A stretch of 64,000 nt of DNA from Dehalococcoidia bacterium. GTDB taxonomy: Bacteria > Chloroflexota > Dehalococcoidia > Lucifugimonadales > GCA-002694895. Positions 1 to 8,451 of the stretch are shown here, piece by piece. The notes under the pieces are model-generated. The model was not told where the DNA came from, did no database searches, and saw only the letters and a program-made list of their open reading frames with translations. The stretch is taken from assembly GCA_029936815.1 (NCBI GenBank), contig JAPYRX010000005.1:2534-66533 (forward strand). The letters are read 5' to 3'. The position numbers and the translations under genes are program-made. The stretch's first letter is position 1. Each line of letters begins with the position of its first letter.

Positions 1-93
1 GTTGCTTCTTCAGTTGCTTCTTCAGTTGTTACTTCTTCAGTTGCTTCTTCAGTTGTTACTTCTTCAGTTGCTTCTTCAGTTGCTTCTTCAGTT
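1..93. repeat. Tandem 12-15 bp coding repeat encoding TEEAT/TEEVT units
   Basis: Direct repeats of TTGCTTCTTCAG, interspersed with a longer variant containing GTTACTTCTTCAG, run from the window edge. On the minus strand they encode alternating TEEA and TEEVT units at the C-terminus of ribosomal protein L9. All units stay in frame and no stop is seen, so this is a coding microsatellite. Its far end lies outside the window. Confidence 0.9.
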
Positions 94-557
94 ATTTCGT
101 CAGGATTTTGATCAGGGTCATGAATTACAATTTTCAAGTTTGTAGTCATTTCGTCAGATATTTCAATTAACACATTATAAATACCATGTTCTTTTATAGA
201 TTCAGTTAATTTAATATATCTTTCTTCTAATTCAATTCCTTTAGATTCTTTAATTGCATTAGAGATCATATCATGTCCAACTGATCCATATAATTTACCG
301 GTTTGCGCAGACAGCATTGGTATATTAACTGTTAAATCTTTAATGGATTCAAAAACATCTTGCAGATCTTCCATTCGAGCAATTCGTTCTTTTTCGGAAA
401 CAACTTTTATTTTCTCAACTTGCTTTAAACTTTCAGAACTAGCTAGTACTGCTATATGATATGGAATTAAATAATTACGAGCATATCCGCTTTTCACTTC
501 TTTGACGTCACCTCCAAAGGCAACTCCTGGCACATCTTTTAGGAATAAAACTTTCAT
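1..557 (-). CDS. rplI: 50S ribosomal protein L9 with a repetitive acidic C-terminal tail (partial)
   Basis: Large-subunit ribosomal protein that binds 23S rRNA. The reading frame starts at the ATG at 557 behind GGAGAAGAG and runs off the left edge, with 185 codons visible. The N-terminal signature (MKVLFLKDVPGVAFGGDV, then KSGYARNYLIP) is classic L9, and the usual two-domain body ends near residue 148. After that the protein continues as TEEAT/TEEVT repeats for at least 36 residues to the window edge. Ordinary L9 is about 150 residues, so the tail is an extension of unknown total length. The gene diverges from rpsP. The identity is firm; the role of the tail is unknown. Confidence 0.95.
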   Translation of the reverse strand, partial: MKVLFLKDVPGVAFGGDVKEVKSGYARNYLIPYHIAVLASSESLKQVEKIKVVSEKERIARMEDLQDVFESIKDLTVNIPMLSAQTGKLYGSVGHDMISNAIKESKGIELEERYIKLTESIKEHGIYNVLIEISDEMTTNLKIVIHDPDQNPDEITEEATEEATEEVTTEEATEEVTTEEATEEA

Positions 558-660
558 CTCTTCTCCAAAATTTAAGTATATTTTTAATAAAATACAGAGA
601 AGGGATTATAACATAATATCAATAACTATAAATAAATCTAGAAAGAAAGATTTAAATAAA

Positions 661-689
661 TTGACATATTTTGCTCTTGGAACTAAAAT
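661..689 (+). promoter_or_regulatory. Sigma-70 type promoter for the rpsP operon
   Basis: A perfect -35 box TTGACA (661-666) and a -10 box TAAAAT (684-689) are separated by exactly 17 bases. The predicted start near 696 leaves a leader of about 30 bases before the rpsP ATG at 726. Read directly from sequence; promoter use is inferred. Confidence 0.75.
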
Positions 690-725
690 TCATTACATAT
701 AATAAATTAAAATAATAGAGAAGTA

Positions 726-968
726 ATGTTAAGAATAAGATTATCAAGAACAGGCAGAAAAAATGCACCTAGTTACAGAATCGTAGTTGCAGATCAAAAA
801 GCAGCTAGAGATGGTGCTCATGTTGACATGATTGGCCATTATAACCCAACAACTGATCCAATGACTTTAAAAATCGATTCGGAAAAAGCACAAAAGTGGT
901 TAACAAATGGAGCTCAACCATCTACAAGAGTATCAAAACTTTTCAAAAAAGAAGGAATTATAAAATAA
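726..968 (+). CDS. rpsP: 30S ribosomal protein S16
   Basis: Small-subunit ribosomal protein of 80 residues, the normal length for S16. The N-terminus MLRIRLSRTGRKNAPSYRIV and the segment ARDGAHVDMIGHYNPTT are the family signature. A weak purine-rich AGAGAAG precedes the ATG. It heads a tight run: khpA begins at the next base after its stop, and rimM and yebC follow. In many bacteria trmD and rplS complete this operon; here those two lie about 8 kb away on the other strand. Confidence 0.97.
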   Translation: MLRIRLSRTGRKNAPSYRIVVADQKAARDGAHVDMIGHYNPTTDPMTLKIDSEKAQKWLTNGAQPSTRVSKLFKKEGIIK

Positions 969-1199
969 ATGAAAGATTTACTTGAATATATAGTAAAAGC
1001 TTTAGTTGAAAATCCTGATGAAGTTGAAATAACTGAAGAAGAAGAAGAAGAAGGTAAAATCGTACTGAAACTTAAAGTTGCTGATGACGATAAAGGTAGA
1101 ATCATTGGTAAGAAAGGAAGAATTGCTGAATCTCTTAGAGCAATACTAAGGGTAAAAGCTGTTAAAACAGATACTCATGTTTTTCTAGATATAATTTAG
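969..1199 (+). CDS. khpA: KH-domain RNA-binding protein KhpA
   Basis: Small single-KH-domain RNA-binding protein of 76 residues, the normal size. The sequence begins MKDLLEYIVKALVENPDEV and carries the KH loop GKKGR (G-x-x-G) near residues 46-50. A run of eight glutamates broken by one glycine sits before it, with an acidic ADDDKG just upstream of the loop. It starts immediately after the rpsP stop codon without a Shine-Dalgarno sequence, so translational coupling to rpsP is likely. The conserved position between rpsP and rimM supports the call. In other bacteria KhpA works with KhpB in post-transcriptional control. Confidence 0.92.
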   Translation: MKDLLEYIVKALVENPDEVEITEEEEEEGKIVLKLKVADDDKGRIIGKKGRIAESLRAILRVKAVKTDTHVFLDII

Positions 1200-1215
1200 T
1201 TTGAATTAATAATTC

Positions 1216-1728
1216 ATGAAAAAAACTAATAATTATCCAAATGAAATAATTGTTGGGAATATTGTTGGAGTTAAAGGAATAAAAGGGGAATTAAAAGTTC
1301 GCCCCGAAACAGACAACCCTGATAGATTTAATGTTAAATCTGAAGTTTGGATTGATAGAGCGAAATATGTGATTCAAAACTCTCAAGTTAACCAAAAAAA
1401 AAACCTTATATATCTTGATATTGGCTTAAAAGATAGATCCTCAGCTGAGAAAAACATTGGAAAACTGATTAAAGTTCCAATTACCATGCTTCCACTATTA
1501 GATGATGGTAAATATTATCAATTTGAAATTATTGGTATTGAGGTTTATGATGAATCAAACAATGAAATTGGAAAACTTACTGAAATTTTACCTAACCAAA
1601 ACAATGACAATTACATAATCGTAAACAAAGAAAATAAAGAAATTATAATTCCATCAAAATCAGAATGGATTAAAAAAATTGACATATGTAATAATATAAT
1701 GACAGTTAAACTACCTAAATATATTTAA
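1216..1728 (+). CDS. rimM: 16S rRNA processing / ribosome maturation factor RimM
   Basis: Assembly factor for the 30S subunit head, which binds S19. It has 170 residues, normal for the family. The N-terminal barrel begins NEIIVGNIVGVKGIKGELKV, where GxxGxKGELKV is the RimM signature. The C-terminal PRC-barrel half contains YYQFEIIGIEVYDE and ends with a conserved IPSKSEWIKKID-type segment. It lies 16 bases after khpA in the conserved rpsP-khpA-rimM order. The expected next gene trmD has been replaced by yebC. Confidence 0.94.
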   Translation: MKKTNNYPNEIIVGNIVGVKGIKGELKVRPETDNPDRFNVKSEVWIDRAKYVIQNSQVNQKKNLIYLDIGLKDRSSAEKNIGKLIKVPITMLPLLDDGKYYQFEIIGIEVYDESNNEIGKLTEILPNQNNDNYIIVNKENKEIIIPSKSEWIKKIDICNNIMTVKLPKYI

Positions 1729-1739
1729 ATGGAGTAAAT

Positions 1740-2501
1740 ATGGCAGGTCATTCTAAATGGGCAAACATCAAACACAGAAAAGGTAGAGTAGATGCTTCTA
1801 GAGCAAAATTATTCACAAAACTTGCCAGAGAATTAATTGTTGCTTCAAAAGAAGGAGGGGGGGATCCCTCACAAAACCCTAGATTAAGAATTGCTATTCA
1901 AAAAGCAAAAGACAGTAATATGCCTAATGAACGAATTAATACTAACATTGAAAAAGCTACTGGAAAAGGGAAAGATGGAGAACAGATATTTGAATCACAA
2001 TACGAAGGCTATGGGCCCGATGGGACAGGTTTTATAGTTCATACACTAACAGAAAATAAAAATAGAACAATTTCTGCTTTGCGATCAACTTTTGCTAAAT
2101 CAGGAGGTAATTTAGCAGAATCAGGAGCTGTTTCATGGCAATTTGAAGAAAAAGGGTTAATTTTACTTGATACAAATGAAACAGACGAAGAAAATTTGGC
2201 TCTTGACGCAATAGATTTAGGCGCTGAAGACGTAAATATTTCAGAATCTATTCTAGAAGTAGTATCAGATATTTCAGAGTTAGAAGGATTAAAATCAAAT
2301 CTTGAGAAAAAAGGGTACATCTTAAATTCATACGAAATAGCTTTGATCCCAAAATCTTCAATACTCCTTGATCATCAAAAATCATTAAAAATCTTAAAAT
2401 TACTAGATATTCTTAATGATTTGGATGACGTACAAAAAGTATTTACAAATGCCGATTTTGAAGAAAGTGCATTGAATGAATATGCAAATTCATTATCTTA
2501 A
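1740..2501 (+). CDS. yebC: YebC/PmpR-family protein
   Basis: Conserved protein of 253 residues. Members were annotated as transcriptional regulators, and more recently some have been implicated in translation of difficult sequences. The N-terminus MAGHSKWANIKHRKGRVD is diagnostic, followed by the conserved FTKLARELIVASKEGGGDP and a long three-domain body. The start has a good GGAG at 1731. It is followed two bases later by ruvC, the common yebC-ruvCAB neighbourhood, so co-expression with Holliday-junction resolution is expected. Confidence 0.94.
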   Translation: MAGHSKWANIKHRKGRVDASRAKLFTKLARELIVASKEGGGDPSQNPRLRIAIQKAKDSNMPNERINTNIEKATGKGKDGEQIFESQYEGYGPDGTGFIVHTLTENKNRTISALRSTFAKSGGNLAESGAVSWQFEEKGLILLDTNETDEENLALDAIDLGAEDVNISESILEVVSDISELEGLKSNLEKKGYILNSYEIALIPKSSILLDHQKSLKILKLLDILNDLDDVQKVFTNADFEESALNEYANSLS

Positions 2502-2503
2502 AA

Positions 2504-3031
2504 ATGGTTAGTCAAATAAAAAATAAATCTACAGTTATGGGAATAGATCCTGGAACTATTAAATGTGGTATAGGCATTATTCAACAAGAAAAGGACAACT
2601 TGTCATGTATATACTATGAAACACTTAAAGCTCCAAGTAAGTTAAAACTCTCCAAAAGATTACATATTATTTATAAACAAATTAATTCAGTAATTAAAAA
2701 GTACTCCCCCGACTCTATAGCAATAGAGCAACCCTTCGTAGGAGATAATCCAAAATCATCTCTTGCAATAGGACAAGCTCAAGCAATTGCATTAATATCG
2801 GCAGAAAAATTTTCTAAAGATATATATTTTTACTCCCCGACTGAAGTGAAAAAATCAGTTACTAATTATGGATTCAGTTCAAAAGAACAAGTTGCAGAAA
2901 TGGTTAAAATATTACTCAACTTAAATGAATTACCTGATTCAGACAGCGCTGATGCGTTAGCAATTTCGATATGTCATATATATGGCGAAACAAATTTATT
3001 AAATAACATTCAAATATTGGACGAAATATGA
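2504..3031 (+). CDS. ruvC: Holliday junction resolvase RuvC
   Basis: Endonuclease that nicks four-way junctions symmetrically. It has 175 residues, normal for the family. The catalytic acidic residues are visible in order: D in GIDPGTIKCG (about residue 14), E in IAIEQPFVG (about 74), and the C-terminal SDSADALAISICH pair of aspartates. It starts two bases after yebC and overlaps the ruvA start by four bases (ATGA), so ruvC and ruvA are translationally coupled. No ruvB is present in the window. Confidence 0.95.
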   Translation: MVSQIKNKSTVMGIDPGTIKCGIGIIQQEKDNLSCIYYETLKAPSKLKLSKRLHIIYKQINSVIKKYSPDSIAIEQPFVGDNPKSSLAIGQAQAIALISAEKFSKDIYFYSPTEVKKSVTNYGFSSKEQVAEMVKILLNLNELPDSDSADALAISICHIYGETNLLNNIQILDEI

Positions 3032-3627
3032 TTGAGTCATTATCAGGTAAAATAATTTCTGTAAATAATAATGAACTAGTTCTAAATATAGGTCCGGTAA
3101 ATTTCTCTTTACTTATTCCTTCATCAGATAAGTATCTTAATTTAAAAGAAGATTTTGACATAACTCTAAATACTATATTAGATGTTAAAGCAGAGAGCCT
3201 TACCATTATTGGGTTTTTAGACGACAGTGAAAGGCAATTGTTTAAAAAATTAGTTGGTGTGAAAGGAGTAGGGTCAAAAGTTGCAATAGCAATATTATCA
3301 ACTATTACTACTGAAGAAATTATTGAATCAGTTGCGAATGACAATCATAAGATAATAAAACAAGTGCCTGGGATAGGAGATAAAACAGCAAAACTAATTC
3401 TTATTCAACTACAAGGACAACTAGATAATATTCCTTACACAAGTAGTAATCTTGATTTAGAAATTCAGTTGGAAGCTTCCAAAGCTGTGGAAGCATTAGG
3501 CTATGATCCTAATCATATAAGACAAGTGATTAATGAGATAAATAAAATTGAAACAAATAAAAATTTAGATACAGAAAACTTAATAAGACTTATCATTGAA
3601 AAACTATCCACTCAAAACCAATCTTAA
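3028..3627 (+). CDS. ruvA: Holliday junction branch migration protein RuvA
   Basis: DNA-binding subunit of the RuvAB branch-migration motor, 199 residues. It has the N-terminal OB fold (MIESLSGKIISVNNNELVL), tandem helix-hairpin-helix motifs (GVKGVGSKVAIAILS near 78 and VPGIGDKTAKLILIQL near 113), and a C-terminal three-helix domain (ASKAVEALGYDPN) that binds RuvB. Its start overlaps the ruvC stop. The partner ruvB is not downstream, where htrA follows after about 60 bases, so it must lie elsewhere in the genome. Confidence 0.95.
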   Translation: MIESLSGKIISVNNNELVLNIGPVNFSLLIPSSDKYLNLKEDFDITLNTILDVKAESLTIIGFLDDSERQLFKKLVGVKGVGSKVAIAILSTITTEEIIESVANDNHKIIKQVPGIGDKTAKLILIQLQGQLDNIPYTSSNLDLEIQLEASKAVEALGYDPNHIRQVINEINKIETNKNLDTENLIRLIIEKLSTQNQS

Positions 3628-3687
3628 AAATTTCTTAATAATAAAGAGTTATGATATATTCAAATTAATATTTCAAGGATTTGTCAA

Positions 3688-4824
3688 ATGAAAAAAATTG
3701 CTCCTATATTTCTATTTTTAATGCTATTGTCATGCACTATGAACTCTGAAGCCACTATTAATGAATCGATTAAATCAAATGATTCTGCCAACAATAAAAT
3801 TGAGAATAATAATATTTCCTTATTAGAAGCTAGAGAAAAACATCTTAGTAACTTATACTCTTCATCTTTACCTTCGATAGTTCATATTAAAGTTGTACAA
3901 TCTGTTTCATCATTCATCTCACAAAACCAATCTAGAACATCCGACGGATCAGGCTTTGTATGGGATGAATCGGGGCACATTTTAACCAATTATCATGTTG
4001 TAGCAAATGCAGATATGGTAGATGTTCAATTTTCAGACGGCTCACAATTTTTGGCTAAAGTAATTGGGCTTGATCCAAATTCTGACTTAGCAATAATAAA
4101 AATAAATTCAAATGGTAAAAAATTAGAAGCACTAAATTTAGGAGACTCTAATAGTGTAAATGTAGGTAATTTTACTCTTGCAATAGGAAGTCCCTTCGGA
4201 CAAGAGTTTAGTATGACAAGCGGGATTATTAGCGCTATAAAAAGAACTGTCCCAAGTCAAAATTCAATGTTCACAATCCCCAATGTAATACAAACAGATG
4301 CAGCTATAAATCCTGGTAATTCTGGAGGTCCATTACTTGATATAAATGGAAAAGTTATAGGCATCAATTCGCAAATCCTAACTCAAAATGGCGGTAATGC
4401 TGGTATAGGTTTTGCAGTCCCTGTTAATACTGCGAAAGCCATAGTTCCTACTTTGATAAATGGCGAGAAATTTTTATATCCATGGTTAGGAATTACAGGA
4501 ATGGATTTAAGTCAAAATCATAAAAAAGCACTGAAATTTACAAATAATACCAATGGTGTAATGATTGTTGATATTGTTAAAGATAGTCCTGCAAATAAAA
4601 GTGATCTTAAGGGTTATCAAGGAACGATTTCAGATGATTATACTTCCTATCCATCAGGAGGAGATATAATAACTGCAATAAATGGAACTCCTATTTCGTC
4701 TATGAATGAATTAATTTCAGAATTATTTGAAAATCATATTCCTGGAGACAAAATTAAATTATCAGTTTTAAGGAATTCCAAAATAATAGAAATCGATTTG
4801 GAATTAGAACCAAGGCCTCAATAA
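3688..4824 (+). CDS. HtrA/DegP-family serine protease, predicted lipoprotein
   Basis: Envelope quality-control protease of 378 residues. It starts with a hydrophobic signal ending in the lipobox LLSC, so Cys16 is the predicted lipidated residue and the protease should be tethered outside the membrane. The trypsin-like triad is intact: H in TNYHVV, D in DPNSDLAIIKI, S in NPGNSGGPL. One PDZ domain follows (from YPWLGITGMDL to the end, with the DIITAINGTPI core). Lipid-anchored HtrA is less common than the transmembrane form. It stands alone between ruvA and uvrB; a TATGAT element about 35 bases upstream may be its -10 box. Confidence 0.92.
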   Translation: MKKIAPIFLFLMLLSCTMNSEATINESIKSNDSANNKIENNNISLLEAREKHLSNLYSSSLPSIVHIKVVQSVSSFISQNQSRTSDGSGFVWDESGHILTNYHVVANADMVDVQFSDGSQFLAKVIGLDPNSDLAIIKINSNGKKLEALNLGDSNSVNVGNFTLAIGSPFGQEFSMTSGIISAIKRTVPSQNSMFTIPNVIQTDAAINPGNSGGPLLDINGKVIGINSQILTQNGGNAGIGFAVPVNTAKAIVPTLINGEKFLYPWLGITGMDLSQNHKKALKFTNNTNGVMIVDIVKDSPANKSDLKGYQGTISDDYTSYPSGGDIITAINGTPISSMNELISELFENHIPGDKIKLSVLRNSKIIEIDLELEPRPQ

Positions 4825-4871
4825 ACCTTTATTACTAAATTAACATAGAAAGTTAAATATATAATCAAAGC

Positions 4872-6845
4872 ATGAATAAATTCGATGTTATAGAAAAACT
4901 TACTCCTAGAGGAGATCAACCAAGAGCAATTGAGAAATTGTCAGAAGGTATCTCAGATGGTCAATCCAGGCAAACGCTATTAGGAGTGACAGGTAGTGGA
5001 AAAACTTTTACGATGGCAAGTATAGTAGAAAAAGTACAAAAACCAGCTTTGGTGTTGGCACATAACAAAACTTTAGCTGCACAACTTGCTATGGAATTTA
5101 AGGAATATTTTCCTGAAAGTGCAATTGAATATTTTGTTAGTTATTATGATTACTATCAACCTGAAGCCTATATTCCTTCAAGAGATTTACTAATTGAGAA
5201 AGAAGCAACAATCAATGATGAAATAGATAAATTAAGGCAATCAGCAACAAAATCATTATTAACAAAAAGAGATGTATTAGTAGTCGCTTCAGTTTCAGCG
5301 ATATATGGATTGGGAGATCCGACAGAATACAGGAATTTCATATTTGATGTTAATAAATCTCAATTATTAACAATGAAATCACTAATAAAAAACCTGATAG
5401 ATATGCAATATGAAAGAAATGAATATGAATTTAAAAGAGGAAATTTTAGGGTTAGAGGAGATTCGTTAGAAATAATATTAGCATATGAAAATGACGCTGT
5501 AAGATTTGAATTTTGGGGAGATTCAATAGAAAAAATAAAAAGATTTAACAGGATAACTGGAGAAATAATTGAAGAAATGGACACAATATCAATTTATCCT
5601 GCTAGCCATTTTGTAACTAAACAAGAAAAATTAAAATCTGCTATGAAGAGTATCGAATCAGAATTAGATAACGAATTAAAAAAACTCGAATCGGAAGGAA
5701 AAGTAATTGAACACAATCGTCTTAAAACTAGAACATTGTATGATCTTGAAATGATGGAATTAAATGGATATTGCTCGGGTATTGAAAATTATTCAAGACA
5801 CCTTGATCACAGAAAAGAAGGTTCACGACCATATACATTATTAGATTATTTTAAAGATGACTATTTGGTTTTTATAGATGAATCACACATAACAATTCCA
5901 CAAATGAGGGGTATGTACAAAGGCGACAAATCTCGAAAAGATAATTTAGTTGAGCATGGATTCAGATTACCTTCAGCAAAAGATAATCGACCATTAAAAT
6001 ATGAAGAATTCAATAATCTTGCCAATCAAATCATCTATGTTTCGGCAACTCCAAATGATTATGAATTGCAAGAAAGTTCAAACATTGCAGAGCAAATCAT
6101 TAGACCAACCGGATTACTTGACCCGGTTATAGAATTAAGGCCTACTAAAAATCAAATAGATACGCTAATTAATGAAATTCAAAAAAGAATAAACAAATCT
6201 GAGAGAACATTGGTTACAACTCTAACAAAAAAAATGTCTGAAGAATTATCTGACTATTTAGAAAGTGCAAATATTAAAACTCATTACCTACATTCTGAAA
6301 TTGACACATTAGAGAGAAGTAAAATTTTAACTGACTTTAGAAATGGAATTTATGATGTGATTGTAGGAATCAACCTTCTAAGAGAAGGATTAGACCTTCC
6401 TGAAGTTAGTTTGGTAGCAATTTTGGATGCTGACAAAGAAGGTTATCTAAGATCGTCAACATCTCTAATACAAACAATTGGACGTGCTTCAAGGCATGTG
6501 TCCGGCAAAGTAATAATGTTTGGAGATAAGATTACAAAATCAATGGATAAAGCAATTAGTGAAACAAATAGACGTAGGGATATACAAGAAATTTACAATT
6601 CAAAAAATAATATTATTCCAAAATCTATTATCAAAGATGTCAGAGATATAAATGAAAGATTATCGAAGGATATTAATGAAAACAATGAATCAATAAAATC
6701 TAATTATATAAATGATAAAAATGCATTAGATAGTTTAACTTTGGCTGAATTAGAATCAAAAATGTATAATTTTGCAGATAAGCTTGAATTTGAAAAAGCT
6801 GCAAAAATAAGAGATTTTATTGATCAAATCAATAAGAAAAATTAA
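4872..6845 (+). CDS. uvrB: Excinuclease ABC subunit UvrB
   Basis: Central damage-verification helicase of nucleotide excision repair, 657 residues. Visible motifs are Walker A GVTGSGKT (residues about 39-46), the beta-hairpin YYDYYQPEAYIP that probes the strands, the helicase box DESH, motif V/VI (GINLLREGLDLPEV and QTIGRASRH), and a C-terminal UVR domain (ESKMYNFADKLEFEKAAKIRD) for UvrA/UvrC contact. No Shine-Dalgarno and no LexA-type palindrome is seen in the short upstream gap, unlike nurA in this same window. Confidence 0.97.
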   Translation: MNKFDVIEKLTPRGDQPRAIEKLSEGISDGQSRQTLLGVTGSGKTFTMASIVEKVQKPALVLAHNKTLAAQLAMEFKEYFPESAIEYFVSYYDYYQPEAYIPSRDLLIEKEATINDEIDKLRQSATKSLLTKRDVLVVASVSAIYGLGDPTEYRNFIFDVNKSQLLTMKSLIKNLIDMQYERNEYEFKRGNFRVRGDSLEIILAYENDAVRFEFWGDSIEKIKRFNRITGEIIEEMDTISIYPASHFVTKQEKLKSAMKSIESELDNELKKLESEGKVIEHNRLKTRTLYDLEMMELNGYCSGIENYSRHLDHRKEGSRPYTLLDYFKDDYLVFIDESHITIPQMRGMYKGDKSRKDNLVEHGFRLPSAKDNRPLKYEEFNNLANQIIYVSATPNDYELQESSNIAEQIIRPTGLLDPVIELRPTKNQIDTLINEIQKRINKSERTLVTTLTKKMSEELSDYLESANIKTHYLHSEIDTLERSKILTDFRNGIYDVIVGINLLREGLDLPEVSLVAILDADKEGYLRSSTSLIQTIGRASRHVSGKVIMFGDKITKSMDKAISETNRRRDIQEIYNSKNNIIPKSIIKDVRDINERLSKDINENNESIKSNYINDKNALDSLTLAELESKMYNFADKLEFEKAAKIRDFIDQINKKN

Positions 6846-6895
6846 TATAATTGTAATACAATATTAAATAATTAATAATATAAACTGAAATAAAT

Positions 6896-7210
6896 ATGAG
6901 TACTGCAAAATTAATTAATGAAGAATTAATATACGAAGCATTAAAAGATGTTTATGATCCGGAAATCCCTGTTAACATTGTGGACTTAGGGTTGGTATAC
7001 GGAGTAGAAATAGACGACAAAGATGTAAAAGTTAAAATGACTTTAACATTTGCCGGGTGCGGAATGGGTCCTTATATAGCACAACAAGCAGAGTGGAGGA
7101 TAGCTGAAATTGATGAAGTAGACGACGTTGAGGTTGATTTGATTTTTGAACCACCATGGAATCCCGATATGATTAGTGAAGAAGGGAAAAAAGAATTAGG
7201 TATTGATTAG
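6896..7210 (+). CDS. MIP18/DUF59-family Fe-S assembly protein (SufT/PaaD-like)
   Basis: Small protein of 104 residues from the MIP18 family, whose members help mature iron-sulfur proteins. The motif DVYDPEIPVNIVDLGLVYGVEI covers most of the signature, and the reactive cysteine sits in TFAGCGMGPYI. The C-terminal FEPPWNPDMIS is also typical. It lies four bases upstream of an Mrp/NBP35-type ATPase, a pairing seen in many genomes as a single fused protein. The two likely act together in cluster delivery. Confidence 0.88.
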   Translation: MSTAKLINEELIYEALKDVYDPEIPVNIVDLGLVYGVEIDDKDVKVKMTLTFAGCGMGPYIAQQAEWRIAEIDEVDDVEVDLIFEPPWNPDMISEEGKKELGID

Positions 7211-7213
7211 CAT

Positions 7214-8023
7214 ATGAATCCTTCAAACAAACCAGGTATAAATCAATCAAGATCCAAAATACAACAACTCAAAAATCAATTTGAGCAAAGAAAACAACTC
7301 GCAAAATCACTAGAGCCTATTAAAACTAAAATTGGTGTTTATAGTGGCAAGGGAGGTGTTGGAAAAACTTCTGTAACAGTTAATCTTGCTCTTGCTTTAA
7401 GTAAAATGGGTTACAACCCAGGTATTTTTGACGTAGATATTGATTGCCCTAATATAACCAAAGCACTTAGTATCACTAGTAAACCTTCAGTAGATGATTT
7501 AAATAGAATGATACCTCCAGAACTTCATGGAGTTAAGGTTATGTCCATGGGATTCTTTCAAAAAAATGAAGATGAAGCAATAATTTTCAGAGGCCCAATG
7601 ATACATAATGCAATTAATCAATTATTATCTGGAACAAACTGGGAAGGTATAGATATACTACTAGTTGACCTTCCACCAGGAACATCTGATGCCCCTTTAA
7701 CTGTTATGCAAACTCTCGACTTAGATGGTTTTGTAGTTGTTACAACTCCACAAGAACTAGCAAAACTAGATGCAATTAGATCAATAAATATGATCAAAAA
7801 ACTAAACCACAATATATACGGAGTCGTTGAAAATTTTTCAGGTGAATATTTTGGCACTGGTGCAGGAAAAGAAATTTCAAAAGAATTAGAAATAGATTAT
7901 CTAGGAAATATAGAAATGAGAAAAAGTTACAGTGACCCAAACAAAATCGCCTATCATGAGGATATGGAAGCTAATAACGAATACAATAAACTAGCTAGTA
8001 ATTTGATTCAAAAATTAAGTTAA
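7214..8023 (+). CDS. Mrp/NBP35-family P-loop ATPase, iron-sulfur carrier type
   Basis: Deviant-Walker ATPase of 269 residues related to ApbC/Mrp. The P loop is YSGKGGVGKTS (residues about 43-52) and the partner aspartates sit in GIFDVDIDCPN and LLVDLPPGTSD. Typical Mrp proteins carry a CXXC pair after GVVENMS that bridges a cluster across the dimer; here that position reads GVVENFSGEYFGTGAGKE with no cysteine. It could therefore be a non-cluster-binding member working with the DUF59 protein just upstream. The ATPase family is firm; the substrate is not known. Confidence 0.85.
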   Translation: MNPSNKPGINQSRSKIQQLKNQFEQRKQLAKSLEPIKTKIGVYSGKGGVGKTSVTVNLALALSKMGYNPGIFDVDIDCPNITKALSITSKPSVDDLNRMIPPELHGVKVMSMGFFQKNEDEAIIFRGPMIHNAINQLLSGTNWEGIDILLVDLPPGTSDAPLTVMQTLDLDGFVVVTTPQELAKLDAIRSINMIKKLNHNIYGVVENFSGEYFGTGAGKEISKELEIDYLGNIEMRKSYSDPNKIAYHEDMEANNEYNKLASNLIQKLS

Positions 8024-8029
8024 CTTAAA

Positions 8030-8362
8030 CTATCTTAATTCTTTAATTCTACTTTTCTTTTCTGATAATCCACGTAAGTAATATAATTTAGATCTGCGAA
8101 CCTTTCCTTTTCTTAATACTTTAATTGAATCAATCGAAGGGCATTTATAAGGAAATGTTCTTTCAACACCAAAATTTTGATCTGTTTTTCGAACTGTAAA
8201 AGATTTACCAACTCCGTTTCCTTTAATTTTAATGACTACGCCTTTAAAATTTTGGATTCTAGTTCTTTCTCCTTCAGTAACTTTCATCCCTACTTCAATA
8301 GTGTCACCAGATCTGAAATCAAATGAATTATTTAAATTGTTTTCTTTAACTTTGCCTATCAT
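8030..8362 (-). CDS. rplS: 50S ribosomal protein L19
   Basis: Large-subunit protein at the 30S-50S interface. I chose the ATG at 8362 (MIGKVKENN), giving 110 residues, because the family begins at about this point. An in-frame upstream start at 8422 would add 20 hydrophobic residues foreign to L19. Signature segments are [28 protein letters not shown] and [30 protein letters not shown]. It is the last gene of mogA-trmD-rplS, with 89 bases between trmD and the chosen start. Confidence 0.93.
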   Translation of the reverse strand: MIGKVKENNLNNSFDFRSGDTIEVGMKVTEGERTRIQNFKGVVIKIKGNGVGKSFTVRKTDQNFGVERTFPYKCPSIDSIKVLRKGKVRRSKLYYLRGLSEKKSRIKELR

Positions 8363-8451
8363 ATATTTGTGTAATGTAATTATCAGAAGGAACATATTAT
8401 CAGTGAAATGAAATCTATTCAAGAACTATATTGAGCATTTTATTGCCAAAG

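Noticed and set aside
1..93. Repeats as a CRISPR array or intergenic microsatellite
   Set aside because: The units are 12-15 bases with no unique spacers and keep the L9 reading frame.
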